From CAWCHZ01 sp963795555 (GTDB lineage Bacteria; Actinomycetota; Thermoleophilia; Solirubrobacterales; Solirubrobacteraceae), in assembly GCA_963795555.1 (NCBI GenBank), contig CAWCHZ010000002.1, forward strand, positions 744,001-808,000: a stretch of DNA of 64,000 nt, read 5' to 3'. Numbering within the stretch: the first letter of the stretch is position 1; every line of letters begins with the position of its first letter. Shown here in pieces: positions 33,322 through 41,587 of the stretch. Below the pieces are notes generated by a model that was not told the DNA's origin, did no database searches, and saw nothing but the letters and a program-made list of their open reading frames with translations. The position numbers and the translations under genes are program-made.

Positions 33322-33855
33322 CTACTCGTCGGCCAGCGTGAGCAGGCTCGTGACAGTCGCCCAGTTGCGGGCGGTCGCGGTGACGCCAAGGCCCTTCCCG
33401 GCGAGCCCGGCCCATAGCCGCGAGCGTGCGACGCCGTCGGGATGCCAGGCGTAGAGCTCACGGCCGCGCGCGACGAGCCGCTCGGGCTCACTTGCAGCGG
33501 CCTCGAGTCGTGCGAGCACCGCCGGATCGGGCTGTCTTGACAGGAAGCTGACCTGGTAGCGCTTGGGATCGACGGCGACGTCACCAAGCGGATTGCGATC
33601 GACGATCGCGGCGAGCTCGTCGCGCGTGCGCGCCACCACGGCGATCTCGAGCCCGAAACGCTCGGCGATCAGCTGCTCGCACCGGCGCACCAGTTGGTCC
33701 TCGGACGCAGCGGTCGACAGCACCACGTTGCCGCTCTGCACATACGTGCGCACGTCGTCGTAGCCCGCTCCGCTGAGCAGCTCGCGCAGCTCCGGCATCG
33801 CGATGCGGTTGCGGGGACCGAGGTTGATGCCGCGCAGCAGGACGATCTGGCGCAC
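33322..33855 (-). CDS. DUF1697 protein
   Basis: 177 residues starting MRQIVLLRGINLGPRNRIAM, with YVQSGNVVLST and the closing ATARNWATVTSLL, the conserved segments of DUF1697, a widespread family of unknown biochemical role. GTG 33855 has TAGATT six bases upstream, a leaderless arrangement. It converges on the hypothetical gene at 32944. Confidence 0.9.
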   Translation of the reverse strand: MRQIVLLRGINLGPRNRIAMPELRELLSGAGYDDVRTYVQSGNVVLSTAASEDQLVRRCEQLIAERFGLEIAVVARTRDELAAIVDRNPLGDVAVDPKRYQVSFLSRQPDPAVLARLEAAASEPERLVARGRELYAWHPDGVARSRLWAGLAGKGLGVTATARNWATVTSLLTLADE

Positions 33856-33861
33856 GCTGGC

Positions 33862-33867
33862 AATCTA
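33862..33867 (-). promoter_or_regulatory. -10 element of the leaderless DUF1697 gene (TAGATT)
   Basis: TAnnnT on the minus strand, exactly six bases before GTG 33855. Confidence 0.5.
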
Positions 33868-33971
33868 CGCGGTCCCCGGCGCCAAGCTACGGGGTCCTCG
33901 GGGACGCAGCGCCGCGCGCCAGCGGCGCGTCGTCGTGGGCCAGCTCCGGTGGACGGTCTAGCATCCACCGG

Positions 33972-34388
33972 GTGACCGAGGCTGCCGGCGCGGACGTTCG
34001 GGCGATCTGGGATGCGCTGGCGCGAGGAGAGCTCGCGCCGCTCGAGCATGCGCTGGCACCCGATGCCCACTGGTATGGCGTCGACGAGGATGCCGCGGGC
34101 TGCCACGGACGCGCGCAGGTGGTGGGGATGATGGCGCGCGGCCTCGCGGGAGGCCTGAGCGGCAGCATCGAGGAGGCGATCGAGCTGGGGGCGCGCGTGA
34201 TCGTCGGCTTTCGGCCCAAGCGTCGCGTCATCGCCGGCTTCGATCCCAGCAGCCCACCGGCGCAGCGACCGCTCGACCGGGGACTCGCATACGTCGTGGT
34301 GACGAGGCGCGACGGTCAGATCGTCGAGCTCAAGGGCTGCGCCGACCGCGCGGCCGCGCTCGCCTACGCGCAGGCCGCGACCAGCTAG
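33972..34388 (+). CDS. SnoaL/NTF2-like protein
   Basis: 138 residues with the NTF2-like pattern: DVRAIWDALARGELAPLEHA, HWYGVDEDAAGCHGRAQVV, a beta-sheet, and AYVVVTRRDGQIVELKGCAD. The fold forms a small hydrophobic cavity used as an enzyme or binder; no specific catalytic set is visible. TAGCAT lies seven bases before GTG 33972. Confidence 0.75.
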   Translation: MTEAAGADVRAIWDALARGELAPLEHALAPDAHWYGVDEDAAGCHGRAQVVGMMARGLAGGLSGSIEEAIELGARVIVGFRPKRRVIAGFDPSSPPAQRPLDRGLAYVVVTRRDGQIVELKGCADRAAALAYAQAATS

Positions 34389-34390
34389 CG

Positions 34391-34410
34391 GAGAACCGCT
34401 AGCGGTCTCG
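34391..34410. terminator. Hairpin between convergent genes
   Basis: ACCGCT/AGCGGT inverted repeat extended by GAG/CTC with one bulged base, three bases after a stop and upstream of a convergent gene end. Putative bidirectional terminator without T-runs. Confidence 0.35.
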
Positions 34411-34484
34411 CCCGGCGCCCGGCCGGGTTAGTCGTTGCGAGGCTGCACGCGGAAGGCAGGATGGTCTCTGAGCTGCGCTACAGC

Positions 34485-35438
34485 TCACAGATCGCGGCGC
34501 GCGAAGGCAATCACGGCGACCGCGATCACGCCCAGCACGTAGACGATCGCCCAGGCGACGAGCAGGGCGCTGGCGCCGTGCGCGCCGCCGAATGGACCGA
34601 GGCGCAGGATCACGCCGGCCAGCCCACCGGTGTTGGCGACCACGTCGTGCAGCCCGCCCTCATACAACGCCTCGAACGGCAGCACCCAGGAGCCGATGTC
34701 CGACAGCGTCTTGAGCGTCGCCGACTGCAGGCCCTGGCCGATCTGGCCGAGCAGCCCAGCCGTCAGCCCGGCGCCGACGACCATCAGCACGGCGATCCCG
34801 TTGGCCGTCGCGGAGAGCAGGACCGAGCCCAGCAGCGAGACCGCGACGACGATGCCGACGGCCCCGACGAGCGCGAGGCCCGGCAGCACGATGCGATCGG
34901 GCCACCAGCTGCCACCGGCAATGTGCGTGATCAGCAGCGCGGCGGTGTAGACGACCGTCACGTACAGCGTCGTCACCAACAGCGCGCCGATGAAGCGCGC
35001 GACGAGCAGTGATGCCCTACCCACAGGCCGCACCACCAGCGGCTGCAGCAACCCCCGTTCGGCGTCGCCGCGCACCGTCCCGAGCGTCAGGAAGACGGCC
35101 AGGATCGCGCCCAGGAACATCGTCGCGAACATCGCCAGCCCGAAGATCGTGGCGCCGACGTAGCCGTGGACGTCGATCGCGTTGCGTGCCGCGTCGGGCA
35201 CGATGTCGGGGTTGTTGGCCGCACCGAATGCCTTCCACGCACCGACGCCGTACAGCGCCAGGAAAGCGACCGAGAGCGTGACCACGACGACGAAGACGCG
35301 CCGGCGCAACGCCTCGCGCAGCCCATAGCCGATGATCACGACCATCGAGCGCAGGTTGGCCGTCGGGCTTGCGGGCGGCGTGCGCTCACCGAGCGTCGGC
35401 TGCACGCCGACGGCACCGACGTGCTCCTGGCTGCTCAT
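34485..35438 (-). CDS. ABC-2 family permease (NosY-like)
   Basis: 317 residues, six membrane segments, with a hydrophilic ~45-residue N-terminal leader. DAERGLLQPLVVRPVGRASL is the cytoplasmic loop typical of NosY/CcmB-like ABC-2 permeases with large periplasmic regions. It overlaps the ATPase gene by 4 bp. Substrate unknown. Confidence 0.87.
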   Translation of the reverse strand: MSSQEHVGAVGVQPTLGERTPPASPTANLRSMVVIIGYGLREALRRRVFVVVVTLSVAFLALYGVGAWKAFGAANNPDIVPDAARNAIDVHGYVGATIFGLAMFATMFLGAILAVFLTLGTVRGDAERGLLQPLVVRPVGRASLLVARFIGALLVTTLYVTVVYTAALLITHIAGGSWWPDRIVLPGLALVGAVGIVVAVSLLGSVLLSATANGIAVLMVVGAGLTAGLLGQIGQGLQSATLKTLSDIGSWVLPFEALYEGGLHDVVANTGGLAGVILRLGPFGGAHGASALLVAWAIVYVLGVIAVAVIAFARRDL

Positions 35439-36286
35439 CCCGTCGCCCCGCCGACCGCGCGCAGGTAGACGTCCTCGAGCGTCGAGCTGAGCACGCGCAC
35501 CCCGAAGACGTCCTCGCCCTCCCCCACAAGGCGCGCCACCAGCGCCGGCACCCGTGCGCGCGCGACGCCCTCAAACAGCCGTGTGCCGGAGCCCATCTCG
35601 ACCTCCACCCCACGCGGCGCGGTCAGCTCGGCGGTGGGTCCCTGCGCCACCACCGTGCCCGCCGCGATGATCACCACGTGGTCGCAGACCCGCTCGATCT
35701 CGCTCAGCAGGTGCGAGTTGAGCAGCACCGAGACGCCGCGCCGCTTGAGCTCGACGAGCAGATCGCGCACGATCCGCCGCCCGACAGGATCGAGCGCGCT
35801 GGTCGGCTCGTCGAGCAGCAGCAGGCGCGGCGCGCCAATCAGCGCCTGCGCAATCCCCAGCCGTTGCTGCATGCCCTTCGACATCGTCTCGATTCGGCGT
35901 GCACGGGCGTCGGCGAGACCGACGAGCTCGAGCAGCTCGGCACGCTCCGCGGCTCCGCCGATCGAGCCGGACAGGCGCTGATGCAGCTCGAGCAGCTCAT
36001 CGGCGCTGCACCAGCCGGGAAAGCGGAACAGCTCGGCGAGATAGCCGATCGTCGCGCGAGCCTGCTGGGAGCCGGCCGGCGCACCGCAGACGTCGACGCG
36101 CCCGGCGCTGGCGCGCACCAGGCCGCAGGCGATCTTTACCAATGTCGACTTGCCCGCCCCGTTGGGCCCGAGCAGCCCGACCAGCTGGCCCTCTCCCACC
36201 TCGACGTCGACGCCGGCGAGCGCGACTACGCCGCCGTAGCGCTTTCCGACACCCGCTGCTGCGAGCGCAAGCGTCATGTCAGCCAT
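35435..36286 (-). CDS. ABC transporter ATP-binding protein (NosF-like)
   Basis: 283 residues. Walker A LGPNGAGKSTLVKI, signature MSKGMQQRLGIA, Walker B RLLLLDEPTSALDPVGR, H-loop VLLNSHLLSEIE. SKGMQQ instead of SGGQ is usual for NosF/CcmA-type ATPases. The start overlaps the end of the upstream PIN gene by 8 bp, so it may be read through from the toxin-antitoxin pair. Confidence 0.9.
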   Translation of the reverse strand: MADMTLALAAAGVGKRYGGVVALAGVDVEVGEGQLVGLLGPNGAGKSTLVKIACGLVRASAGRVDVCGAPAGSQQARATIGYLAELFRFPGWCSADELLELHQRLSGSIGGAAERAELLELVGLADARARRIETMSKGMQQRLGIAQALIGAPRLLLLDEPTSALDPVGRRIVRDLLVELKRRGVSVLLNSHLLSEIERVCDHVVIIAAGTVVAQGPTAELTAPRGVEVEMGSGTRLFEGVARARVPALVARLVGEGEDVFGVRVLSSTLEDVYLRAVGGATG

Positions 36287-36704
36287 CGGATGAAGCGTCG
36301 AGTGGCGCGAGCAGCTCGACCTCGACGCGCAGCCCGGAGACCTCCGACCAGCGGCGGTCGGAGCCGATCGCCAACGCCGCGCCGCAGGACTCCGCGGTCG
36401 CGAGGATCAGCGCGTCGGCCAGCCGCAGCGACGCGCGCCGCGCGCACAGCCGCAGAGCGCGCTCGCCGATGCGCTCGTCGACTGGCTCGATCCGTTCGAT
36501 CAGGTCCGCAAAGAAGCCATCGACAGCCTGGAGGGGCTGTGCGCCGAGCGCGGCGCCGGTCAGCAGCTCGGCATGGCTCAGCGCCGAGGCGATCAGCGAC
36601 TGGCGGCCCGCAAGCTCGCGCATGCGACGATCGGCCACCCCGTGGAGCGGGTCGTCGCGATCCAGGAAGCCAGCGATCACGGTTGAGTCGAGCAGGACTA
36701 CCAC
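36279..36704 (-). CDS. PIN-domain protein (VapC-like toxin)
   Basis: 141 residues: VVLLDSTVIAGFLDRDDPLH with the first Asp, SALSHAELLTGA with Glu, SLRLADALILATAESCGAAL with the second Asp and Ala-rich helix, then GSDRRW. A PIN ribonuclease paired with the AbrB-like gene upstream, which it overlaps by 7 bp. Confidence 0.85.
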   Translation of the reverse strand: MVVLLDSTVIAGFLDRDDPLHGVADRRMRELAGRQSLIASALSHAELLTGAALGAQPLQAVDGFFADLIERIEPVDERIGERALRLCARRASLRLADALILATAESCGAALAIGSDRRWSEVSGLRVEVELLAPLDASSDG

Positions 36705-36946
36705 TCGTCGCGCAAAGCCAGCACGTCGTCACGCAGGGAGCCGGCGGTGCTGAGGCTGCCGGAGTGGCGATCGACCAGGACGTCGATGCGGGTGAGCAGC
36801 AGACGCCCATCGCCCGCCGACTCGACCGCGACGATGTCGCCCGGCGCGAGACCCGCTGCGCCAAGCGCGTCGAGCGGGAGTGTGAGCTGGCGCCTGGCGG
36901 AGATGCGACTGGTGCGCGCGGCGCGCTGCTGTGCATCCGTCGCCAC
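36698..36946 (-). CDS. AbrB/MazE-type antitoxin
   Basis: 82 residues. RTSRISARRQLTLPLDALGA followed by GLAPGDIVAVESAGDGRLLL is the SpoVT-AbrB swapped-hairpin DNA-binding fold; the tail GSLRDDVLALRDEW would bind the toxin. The start is set at GTG 36946 because TAGGCT lies exactly six bases upstream; a TTG at 36952 is inside that spacer. Confidence 0.82.
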   Translation of the reverse strand: MATDAQQRAARTSRISARRQLTLPLDALGAAGLAPGDIVAVESAGDGRLLLTRIDVLVDRHSGSLSTAGSLRDDVLALRDEW

Positions 36947-36952
36947 CGGCAA

Positions 36953-36958
36953 AGCCTA
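36953..36958 (-). promoter_or_regulatory. -10 element of the leaderless antitoxin gene (TAGGCT)
   Basis: TAnnnT on the minus strand, six bases before GTG 36946. Confidence 0.5.
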
Positions 36959-36980
36959 CCGACCGCCCATGGCCTGCCCG

Positions 36981-37949
36981 TCAGCGCGCCGGTTGGTCCG
37001 CTCGCCCAGCGCAGGCGCTCAGTGCGAGCAGCTCGTAGGCGATCCCGGCAGCGTGGAGGGCGGTGATCTGGCCGGGGCCGTCGTAGGCGGGCGCAACCTC
37101 GACGACGTCGTAGCCGACGAAGCGCATCCCCACCAGCGCGCGCAGCAGCGCCAGCGCCTCATGCGCGAGCAGCCCGGCCAGCTCGGGAGTGCCCGTGCCG
37201 GGCGCGAAGGCCGGATCGAGGACGTCGATGTCGAAGGACAGGAACGCCGGGGCCTCCCCCACGCGCGCCCGCACGCGCGCGGCGTATTCCGCGGGTGCGA
37301 GCGCACGCAGCTGATCGCCGCTGATGATCTCGAAGCCCATCGCGCGCGGCTCGGCAAGGTCCGTGGCGCTGTAGAGCGGCCCGCGCATGCCGGCCAACAG
37401 CGAGCGCTCGGGTGCCAGCAGCCCCTCCTCGAGCGCCCGGCGAAACGGCGTGCCGTGGAAGTAGCGCTCGCCGTAGTACTGATCCCAGGTGTCCGCGTGG
37501 GCGTCGAGCAGCACGAGCGCGAGCGGCCCGTGGACGGCGGCCTGGGCCCGCAGCTCGCCGAGCACGATCGAGTGATCGCCACCGAGCACCAGCGGCGTGA
37601 CGCCCGCGCGCACCAGCGGCGCCAGGCCGGTGGCGATCTGCTCAGCCGTTCGCTGCGCGTTGCCCGGGGTGACGTCGAGGTCGCCGTAGTCGATCACCGA
37701 CAGCGCCTCGAAGACGTCGATCGACAGGGCCGGGTGCCACGGCCGCAGCGCAATCGAGGCGTCGCGAATCGCCGCGGGCCCGAAGCGCGCGCCGGGACGG
37801 TTGCTCGTCGCCGTGTCGAACGGCACACCGAGGACGGCGACGTCGACGCCCTCGAGCTCGCGCAGCTGCGGGCAGCGCGCGAACGTGCGGATGCCGCTGT
37901 AGCGAGGAGCGCGCGAGGCGTCCGGCGGCCCGTGGCGCGGCGCCGTCAT
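36981..37949 (-). CDS. speB: Agmatinase/ureohydrolase family enzyme
   Basis: 322 residues of the arginase/agmatinase fold. Binuclear Mn ligands are visible in VLGGDHSIVLG, LDAHADTWDQYYG and SFDIDVLDPAFAPGTGTPE. It hydrolyses a guanidino compound to urea; agmatine is the likeliest substrate from overall similarity, but guanidinobutyrate and others are possible. It is the last gene of the five-gene operon and overlaps the PlsC stop by one base. The symbol is by similarity only. Confidence 0.87.
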   Translation of the reverse strand: MTAPRHGPPDASRAPRYSGIRTFARCPQLRELEGVDVAVLGVPFDTATSNRPGARFGPAAIRDASIALRPWHPALSIDVFEALSVIDYGDLDVTPGNAQRTAEQIATGLAPLVRAGVTPLVLGGDHSIVLGELRAQAAVHGPLALVLLDAHADTWDQYYGERYFHGTPFRRALEEGLLAPERSLLAGMRGPLYSATDLAEPRAMGFEIISGDQLRALAPAEYAARVRARVGEAPAFLSFDIDVLDPAFAPGTGTPELAGLLAHEALALLRALVGMRFVGYDVVEVAPAYDGPGQITALHAAGIAYELLALSACAGRADQPAR

Positions 37950-38707
37950 CAGCCGACCCGTGCGCGCCCGAGCGCGCCGACGGCGTCGCGGGCACGGTCG
38001 ATCAGCTCGCTGGGATGCTCCTCGACCAGCGGATGGATCGGTGCTCCGAACGTCACCGTGGCACGACCGCGCTGCAGGACGCCGCGACCCTTGGGCATGA
38101 TCAGCGCCGTGCCCGCGACGTGGACCGGCAGCAGCGGCGTGCCGGTCGCGATGCACAGCCGCGCGACGCCGGTGCGAAAGCCCTCGAGCTGGCCGGCGGA
38201 GCGGGTGCCCTGCGGGTAGAGCAGGACGTTGTAGCCGGTGCGCAGCAGCTCGGCAGCGTCGGCCAGGCCGCGCAGGTCCCCGCCGCGGTCGAATGGGAAC
38301 GTGTTGATCCAGAGCCCCGTCAGCACGGCTGAAGAGCGTCGGCGATAGAAGCGGTCGGCCGCTGCGCCGACGACCGTTCGCGCACGCCAGGCTCGCGGCA
38401 GCGCGGCGAGGATCAGCGGCGTGTCGATGTCGCTGGAGTGGTTGGGGGCGATGACGGCTGGCTGTGGGACGTGCGCGAGGTCCTCCGCGCCGACCACCCG
38501 CGGCCGCGCGATCCCCCTTGCGAGCGGGAAGAGCAGCGTCTGCTGCAGCGCCTCGCGCGCGAACGCGGCGCCCGGCGTGCGCAGCCAGCGCTGGTCGCCG
38601 ACCTCGTCCTCGGACCAGGGATCGGGACCCACGCGCAGGGTTCGCCAACGGCGGGGCGCCGCCGCAGCGGACTGGCCGCGCGCTGGCCCGGCGAGCCGCT
38701 CCAGCAT
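37949..38707 (-). CDS. 1-acyl-glycerol-3-phosphate acyltransferase family (PlsC-like)
   Basis: 252 residues. Acyltransferase motifs: PNHSSDIDTP (NHx4D catalytic motif), INTFPFDRGGD, YNVLLYPQGTRSAGQ (phosphate-binding EGTR-like, here PQGTRS), LLPVHVAGT. It transfers an acyl chain to a glycerol or similar hydroxyl. The start at 38707 (MLERLAGPARGQ) removes an implausible 94-residue lead. It sits between the LarA-like and agmatinase genes in the operon, suggesting that a lipid product is made. Confidence 0.85.
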   Translation of the reverse strand: MLERLAGPARGQSAAAAPRRWRTLRVGPDPWSEDEVGDQRWLRTPGAAFAREALQQTLLFPLARGIARPRVVGAEDLAHVPQPAVIAPNHSSDIDTPLILAALPRAWRARTVVGAAADRFYRRRSSAVLTGLWINTFPFDRGGDLRGLADAAELLRTGYNVLLYPQGTRSAGQLEGFRTGVARLCIATGTPLLPVHVAGTALIMPKGRGVLQRGRATVTFGAPIHPLVEEHPSELIDRARDAVGALGRARVG

Positions 38708-38727
38708 CCTTCCCCCGCTCGGCAGCC

Positions 38728-40383
38728 TCACGTCACGTCGCAGTAGAACAGCGGTGGGCAGTGGAAGTGCGTCAGCGAGAAGCCTGGTCCGACGACCTGC
38801 TCGGCCATCTCGAGCGCGTCGCGCATCGTGTCGGCACGCCTGAAGCCCATCCGGTGGCAGGCCTGCGGATCGCCGCCGACGAAGATCACCTGCCCGAGAT
38901 GCTCGAGGGCATGCGCGCCCCAGTACCACATGTAGAACGGGTGCACCCCGTGGTACGCATAGCTGGTGCGGTAGAGATGCCGGTACCACTCATCCTCGGC
39001 GTAGGCACGCTCGAAGCGCCGCTCGATCTCCGCCGGATCGGTGGTCTGCGCCAGGACCTCCTCGTAGAAGTCGATGTAGGACGGATGGTGAACCGGATGG
39101 AAGTCGCGGTGCACCGGGTGGGTGAAGATCATCACGCCACCCTCGCGCACCAGCGGTCGCCCGCGATAGAGGTTGAAGAAATAGCCCAGCGCCAGGCACA
39201 TGACCAGGACCGGGTTGAGGATCGAGTTGACGTTGTAGGGCCCGACGTGCGGCAGGCCGGCGGTGACCACGTCGGCCTGCCCCTCGACCCGCACCGCCTG
39301 CTGATCGGCACAGCGGGCAAGCGTGATGTCGTGCACCTCCTCAACCGCGCCCGCCGCCACGCCGGTCAGCGCATAGGGCGCCTCCATGCGCTGGAACAGC
39401 GTGCGGCGGGCCTTGAGCGGCATGCGGTCCAGCGAGCGCTTGGTCGCGGCGAACGTCAGCTGCTCGCGCGCGCTCCAGCGCTGCTCGGGCCGACCGAGGA
39501 AGCGCAACGGACCGGCATACATGTCGTTGTTGAGCGTCGTCTCGATGTGAAAGACCGGCAGCGCGGCCTCGACGAGCATGCCCTGGCGAGCGGTGGAGCG
39601 GTGCAGCTCGCTGTTCTCCGGATCCATGAACGAGCGCGAGTGACGCAACGTGTGAACGTTGTGGTGAGGGCGCAGCGAGCGGTATGTGCCCAGGCCGACG
39701 CCGACCGACTTGTGGCCGCCGTCCATCGTCACGAGATTGATGTTCACGTAGACGAGCAGGTCGGACTCGGCGGCGCGGCGGTTGAGCTCGATGACCTCCC
39801 CTTGGCTTGTTTCACCCAGCAGGACGATTCCGTCCGGGTCCTCGGCGTCGTGGTTGTAGAGGCGGCCGGGGTAAAACGCATCGAAGACGCGCGGACCGAC
39901 AGCCCGGCGCAGCTCGGCCGGTGTCATGCGCCGGTGCAGCCCGAGCGCGGCGATCAGGTGGATGTCATCGACACCAGCGCGGTAGGCACGTTCGAGCACC
40001 TGCTCGATCACCTGCTGGCGGACGTCGGGCACGCGCATCTGCGGCAGGGGCAGCGAGATGTCGTCGAAGGCGATCGTCAGGCGCATGCCAGGATGCAGCA
40101 ACGCCTCCAGCGGGTCCATGCCGAGCGGTGCGTCCAGCGCCGCCGCGATCGCCGCGTAGGGGTCCGCGAGGCCGCGCAGGGGTGGCGGCGGGTAGACGAT
40201 CCGCGAGCCGACCGGCAGTCGCTCGAGCTGGAAGGACTCGCCCGCCTGGAACATGACCGGTGGGAAGCGCTCGTGGACCTCGACGACGCAGGCCTCGCGC
40301 TCATCGCCGCGCTGGTGAACGGGCGCGCGCGGGCGCTCGACCATCGGCTCGGCGGGCGGGGTGCGACGGCCGACGACGCTCAT
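38728..40383 (-). CDS. LarA-like (DUF2088) protein, probable nickel-pincer-dependent enzyme
   Basis: 551 residues. The N-terminal DUF2088 domain has DISLPLPQMRVPDVRQQVIE, AALGLHRRMTPAELRRAVG (H150, equivalent to a catalytic His of LarA), NHDAEDPDGIVLLGETSQGE (H178) and DGGHKSVGVGLGTYRSLRPH, where K225 fits the lysine that holds the pincer cofactor and H240/H241 fit the nickel-ligand His. The usual PHxxAG before GG-x-K is replaced by NLVTM, so the second catalytic His of lactate racemase seems absent. larBCE lie 4-9 kb upstream. The reaction is unknown; lactate racemisation is unlikely. Confidence 0.82.
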   Translation of the reverse strand: MSVVGRRTPPAEPMVERPRAPVHQRGDEREACVVEVHERFPPVMFQAGESFQLERLPVGSRIVYPPPPLRGLADPYAAIAAALDAPLGMDPLEALLHPGMRLTIAFDDISLPLPQMRVPDVRQQVIEQVLERAYRAGVDDIHLIAALGLHRRMTPAELRRAVGPRVFDAFYPGRLYNHDAEDPDGIVLLGETSQGEVIELNRRAAESDLLVYVNINLVTMDGGHKSVGVGLGTYRSLRPHHNVHTLRHSRSFMDPENSELHRSTARQGMLVEAALPVFHIETTLNNDMYAGPLRFLGRPEQRWSAREQLTFAATKRSLDRMPLKARRTLFQRMEAPYALTGVAAGAVEEVHDITLARCADQQAVRVEGQADVVTAGLPHVGPYNVNSILNPVLVMCLALGYFFNLYRGRPLVREGGVMIFTHPVHRDFHPVHHPSYIDFYEEVLAQTTDPAEIERRFERAYAEDEWYRHLYRTSYAYHGVHPFYMWYWGAHALEHLGQVIFVGGDPQACHRMGFRRADTMRDALEMAEQVVGPGFSLTHFHCPPLFYCDVT

Positions 40384-40435
40384 CGTCGGCTCCGGCCCCG
40401 CCCACGCGTCGATGCCCCTGGCGGTCGCCGTGCGC

Positions 40436-41587
40436 TCACGCCGCCGCCCGCATGTCGAAGACCGTCTTGACCCGCCCCGCGCGCGTCGCACGCCGTGACT
40501 GCTCGAGCGCGCGACGATATTCCACGAGCGGCCAGCCGTAGGCGACGAGGCGGCCCAATCCCAGTCGTCCGGCCAGCTCGAGCGCGGCGGGGAAGTCCGC
40601 GCCGTAGCCGTAGGCGCCGCGGATCTCGACCTCACGTTGCCAGGCCAGCGCCAGATCGACCGCGATCCGGCCGGGCATCCCGACCAGCACCACGACGCCG
40701 CGCGGACGGACCACGCCGACCGCCGCCTCCAACGCGGCGCCGCTGCCGACGCAATCCATCACGACGTCGAAGCCGCCGAGCAGCAGCTCGCGCCCGCCGT
40801 GGCCAACCAGTCGACGAGCCCCCGTCAGACGCGCCCCACGCAGGTGCAGCTCCCCGGAGGCGCAGGCGTCATCGGCGCCCATCCGCCGCGCCTGCAGCTC
40901 CTGCGCGCGGTGCTTGGCGACGGCGACGATCGTGGCATCGGGGTGGCGCTCACGCAGCGCGGCGATCGTCAGCAGGCCGATCGTCCCGGCGCCCACCACC
41001 GCGACGGTCGCGGCTGACTCGAGCGCGGCGCGGCTGACGGCGTGCAGCGCACAGGCCAGCGGCTCGGTCAGCACCGCGTCCTCGTCGGAGAGCGTCTCGG
41101 GCACCGTGTGCAGCTGCGAGGGATGGGCGACGAGACCCTCGCTCCACCCTCCCCCGGTCTGGCGGCAGTAGCCGATCTGCAGCCCAGCGGAGATGTCACC
41201 GCCGAGCACCTCGCGGCACAGCGCATGGCGCCCTTCGGCGCACTCGACGCACGGTGGGTCGACGCCGCGCGCCGCACAGCCCAGGGCGGGCTCGACCACC
41301 ACCCGCTCTCCGCGGCGCGCCCCGGCGGTGATCTCACCGACGATCTCGTGTCCCGGCACGAACGGCGTCGAGGTCAGCGGCGCCAGGTACAGCGACGTCG
41401 CTCCCTCCAGCAGCGCGTGGTCGGAGCCGCAGATCCCCGCCAGCCGCGGACGCACCGGCAACCAGTCCGGCCGCGGCAACGCCGGTGGGCGCAGCTCGAC
41501 CAGTCGCAGGCTCGCCAAGCCGGCGCGTCGCGACAGGCGCGTGGCGGCGTAGCGCGGCAGCGAGGCGCGGTATTCGAGCGCACGCAT
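40436..41587 (-). CDS. Zinc-dependent alcohol dehydrogenase (MDR family)
   Basis: 383 residues. PRLAGICGSDHALLEG carries the catalytic-zinc Cys, PGHEIVGEI the His-Glu pair, and CVECAEGRHALC the structural-zinc cysteines, though the first of the four is less clear. The NAD(P) site is VAVVGAGTIGLLTIAALRER. It oxidises an alcohol or reduces an aldehyde. It starts at the stop of the reductase-HAD gene, so it should act on the same pathway, perhaps on a fatty alcohol/aldehyde. Confidence 0.88.
   Translation of the reverse strand: MRALEYRASLPRYAATRLSRRAGLASLRLVELRPPALPRPDWLPVRPRLAGICGSDHALLEGATSLYLAPLTSTPFVPGHEIVGEITAGARRGERVVVEPALGCAARGVDPPCVECAEGRHALCREVLGGDISAGLQIGYCRQTGGGWSEGLVAHPSQLHTVPETLSDEDAVLTEPLACALHAVSRAALESAATVAVVGAGTIGLLTIAALRERHPDATIVAVAKHRAQELQARRMGADDACASGELHLRGARLTGARRLVGHGGRELLLGGFDVVMDCVGSGAALEAAVGVVRPRGVVVLVGMPGRIAVDLALAWQREVEIRGAYGYGADFPAALELAGRLGLGRLVAYGWPLVEYRRALEQSRRATRAGRVKTVFDMRAAA

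Noticed and set aside
38728..40383. Annotation as lactate racemase larA
   Set aside because: The second catalytic histidine motif is missing and the operon context is lipid-like, so only LarA-like is justified.
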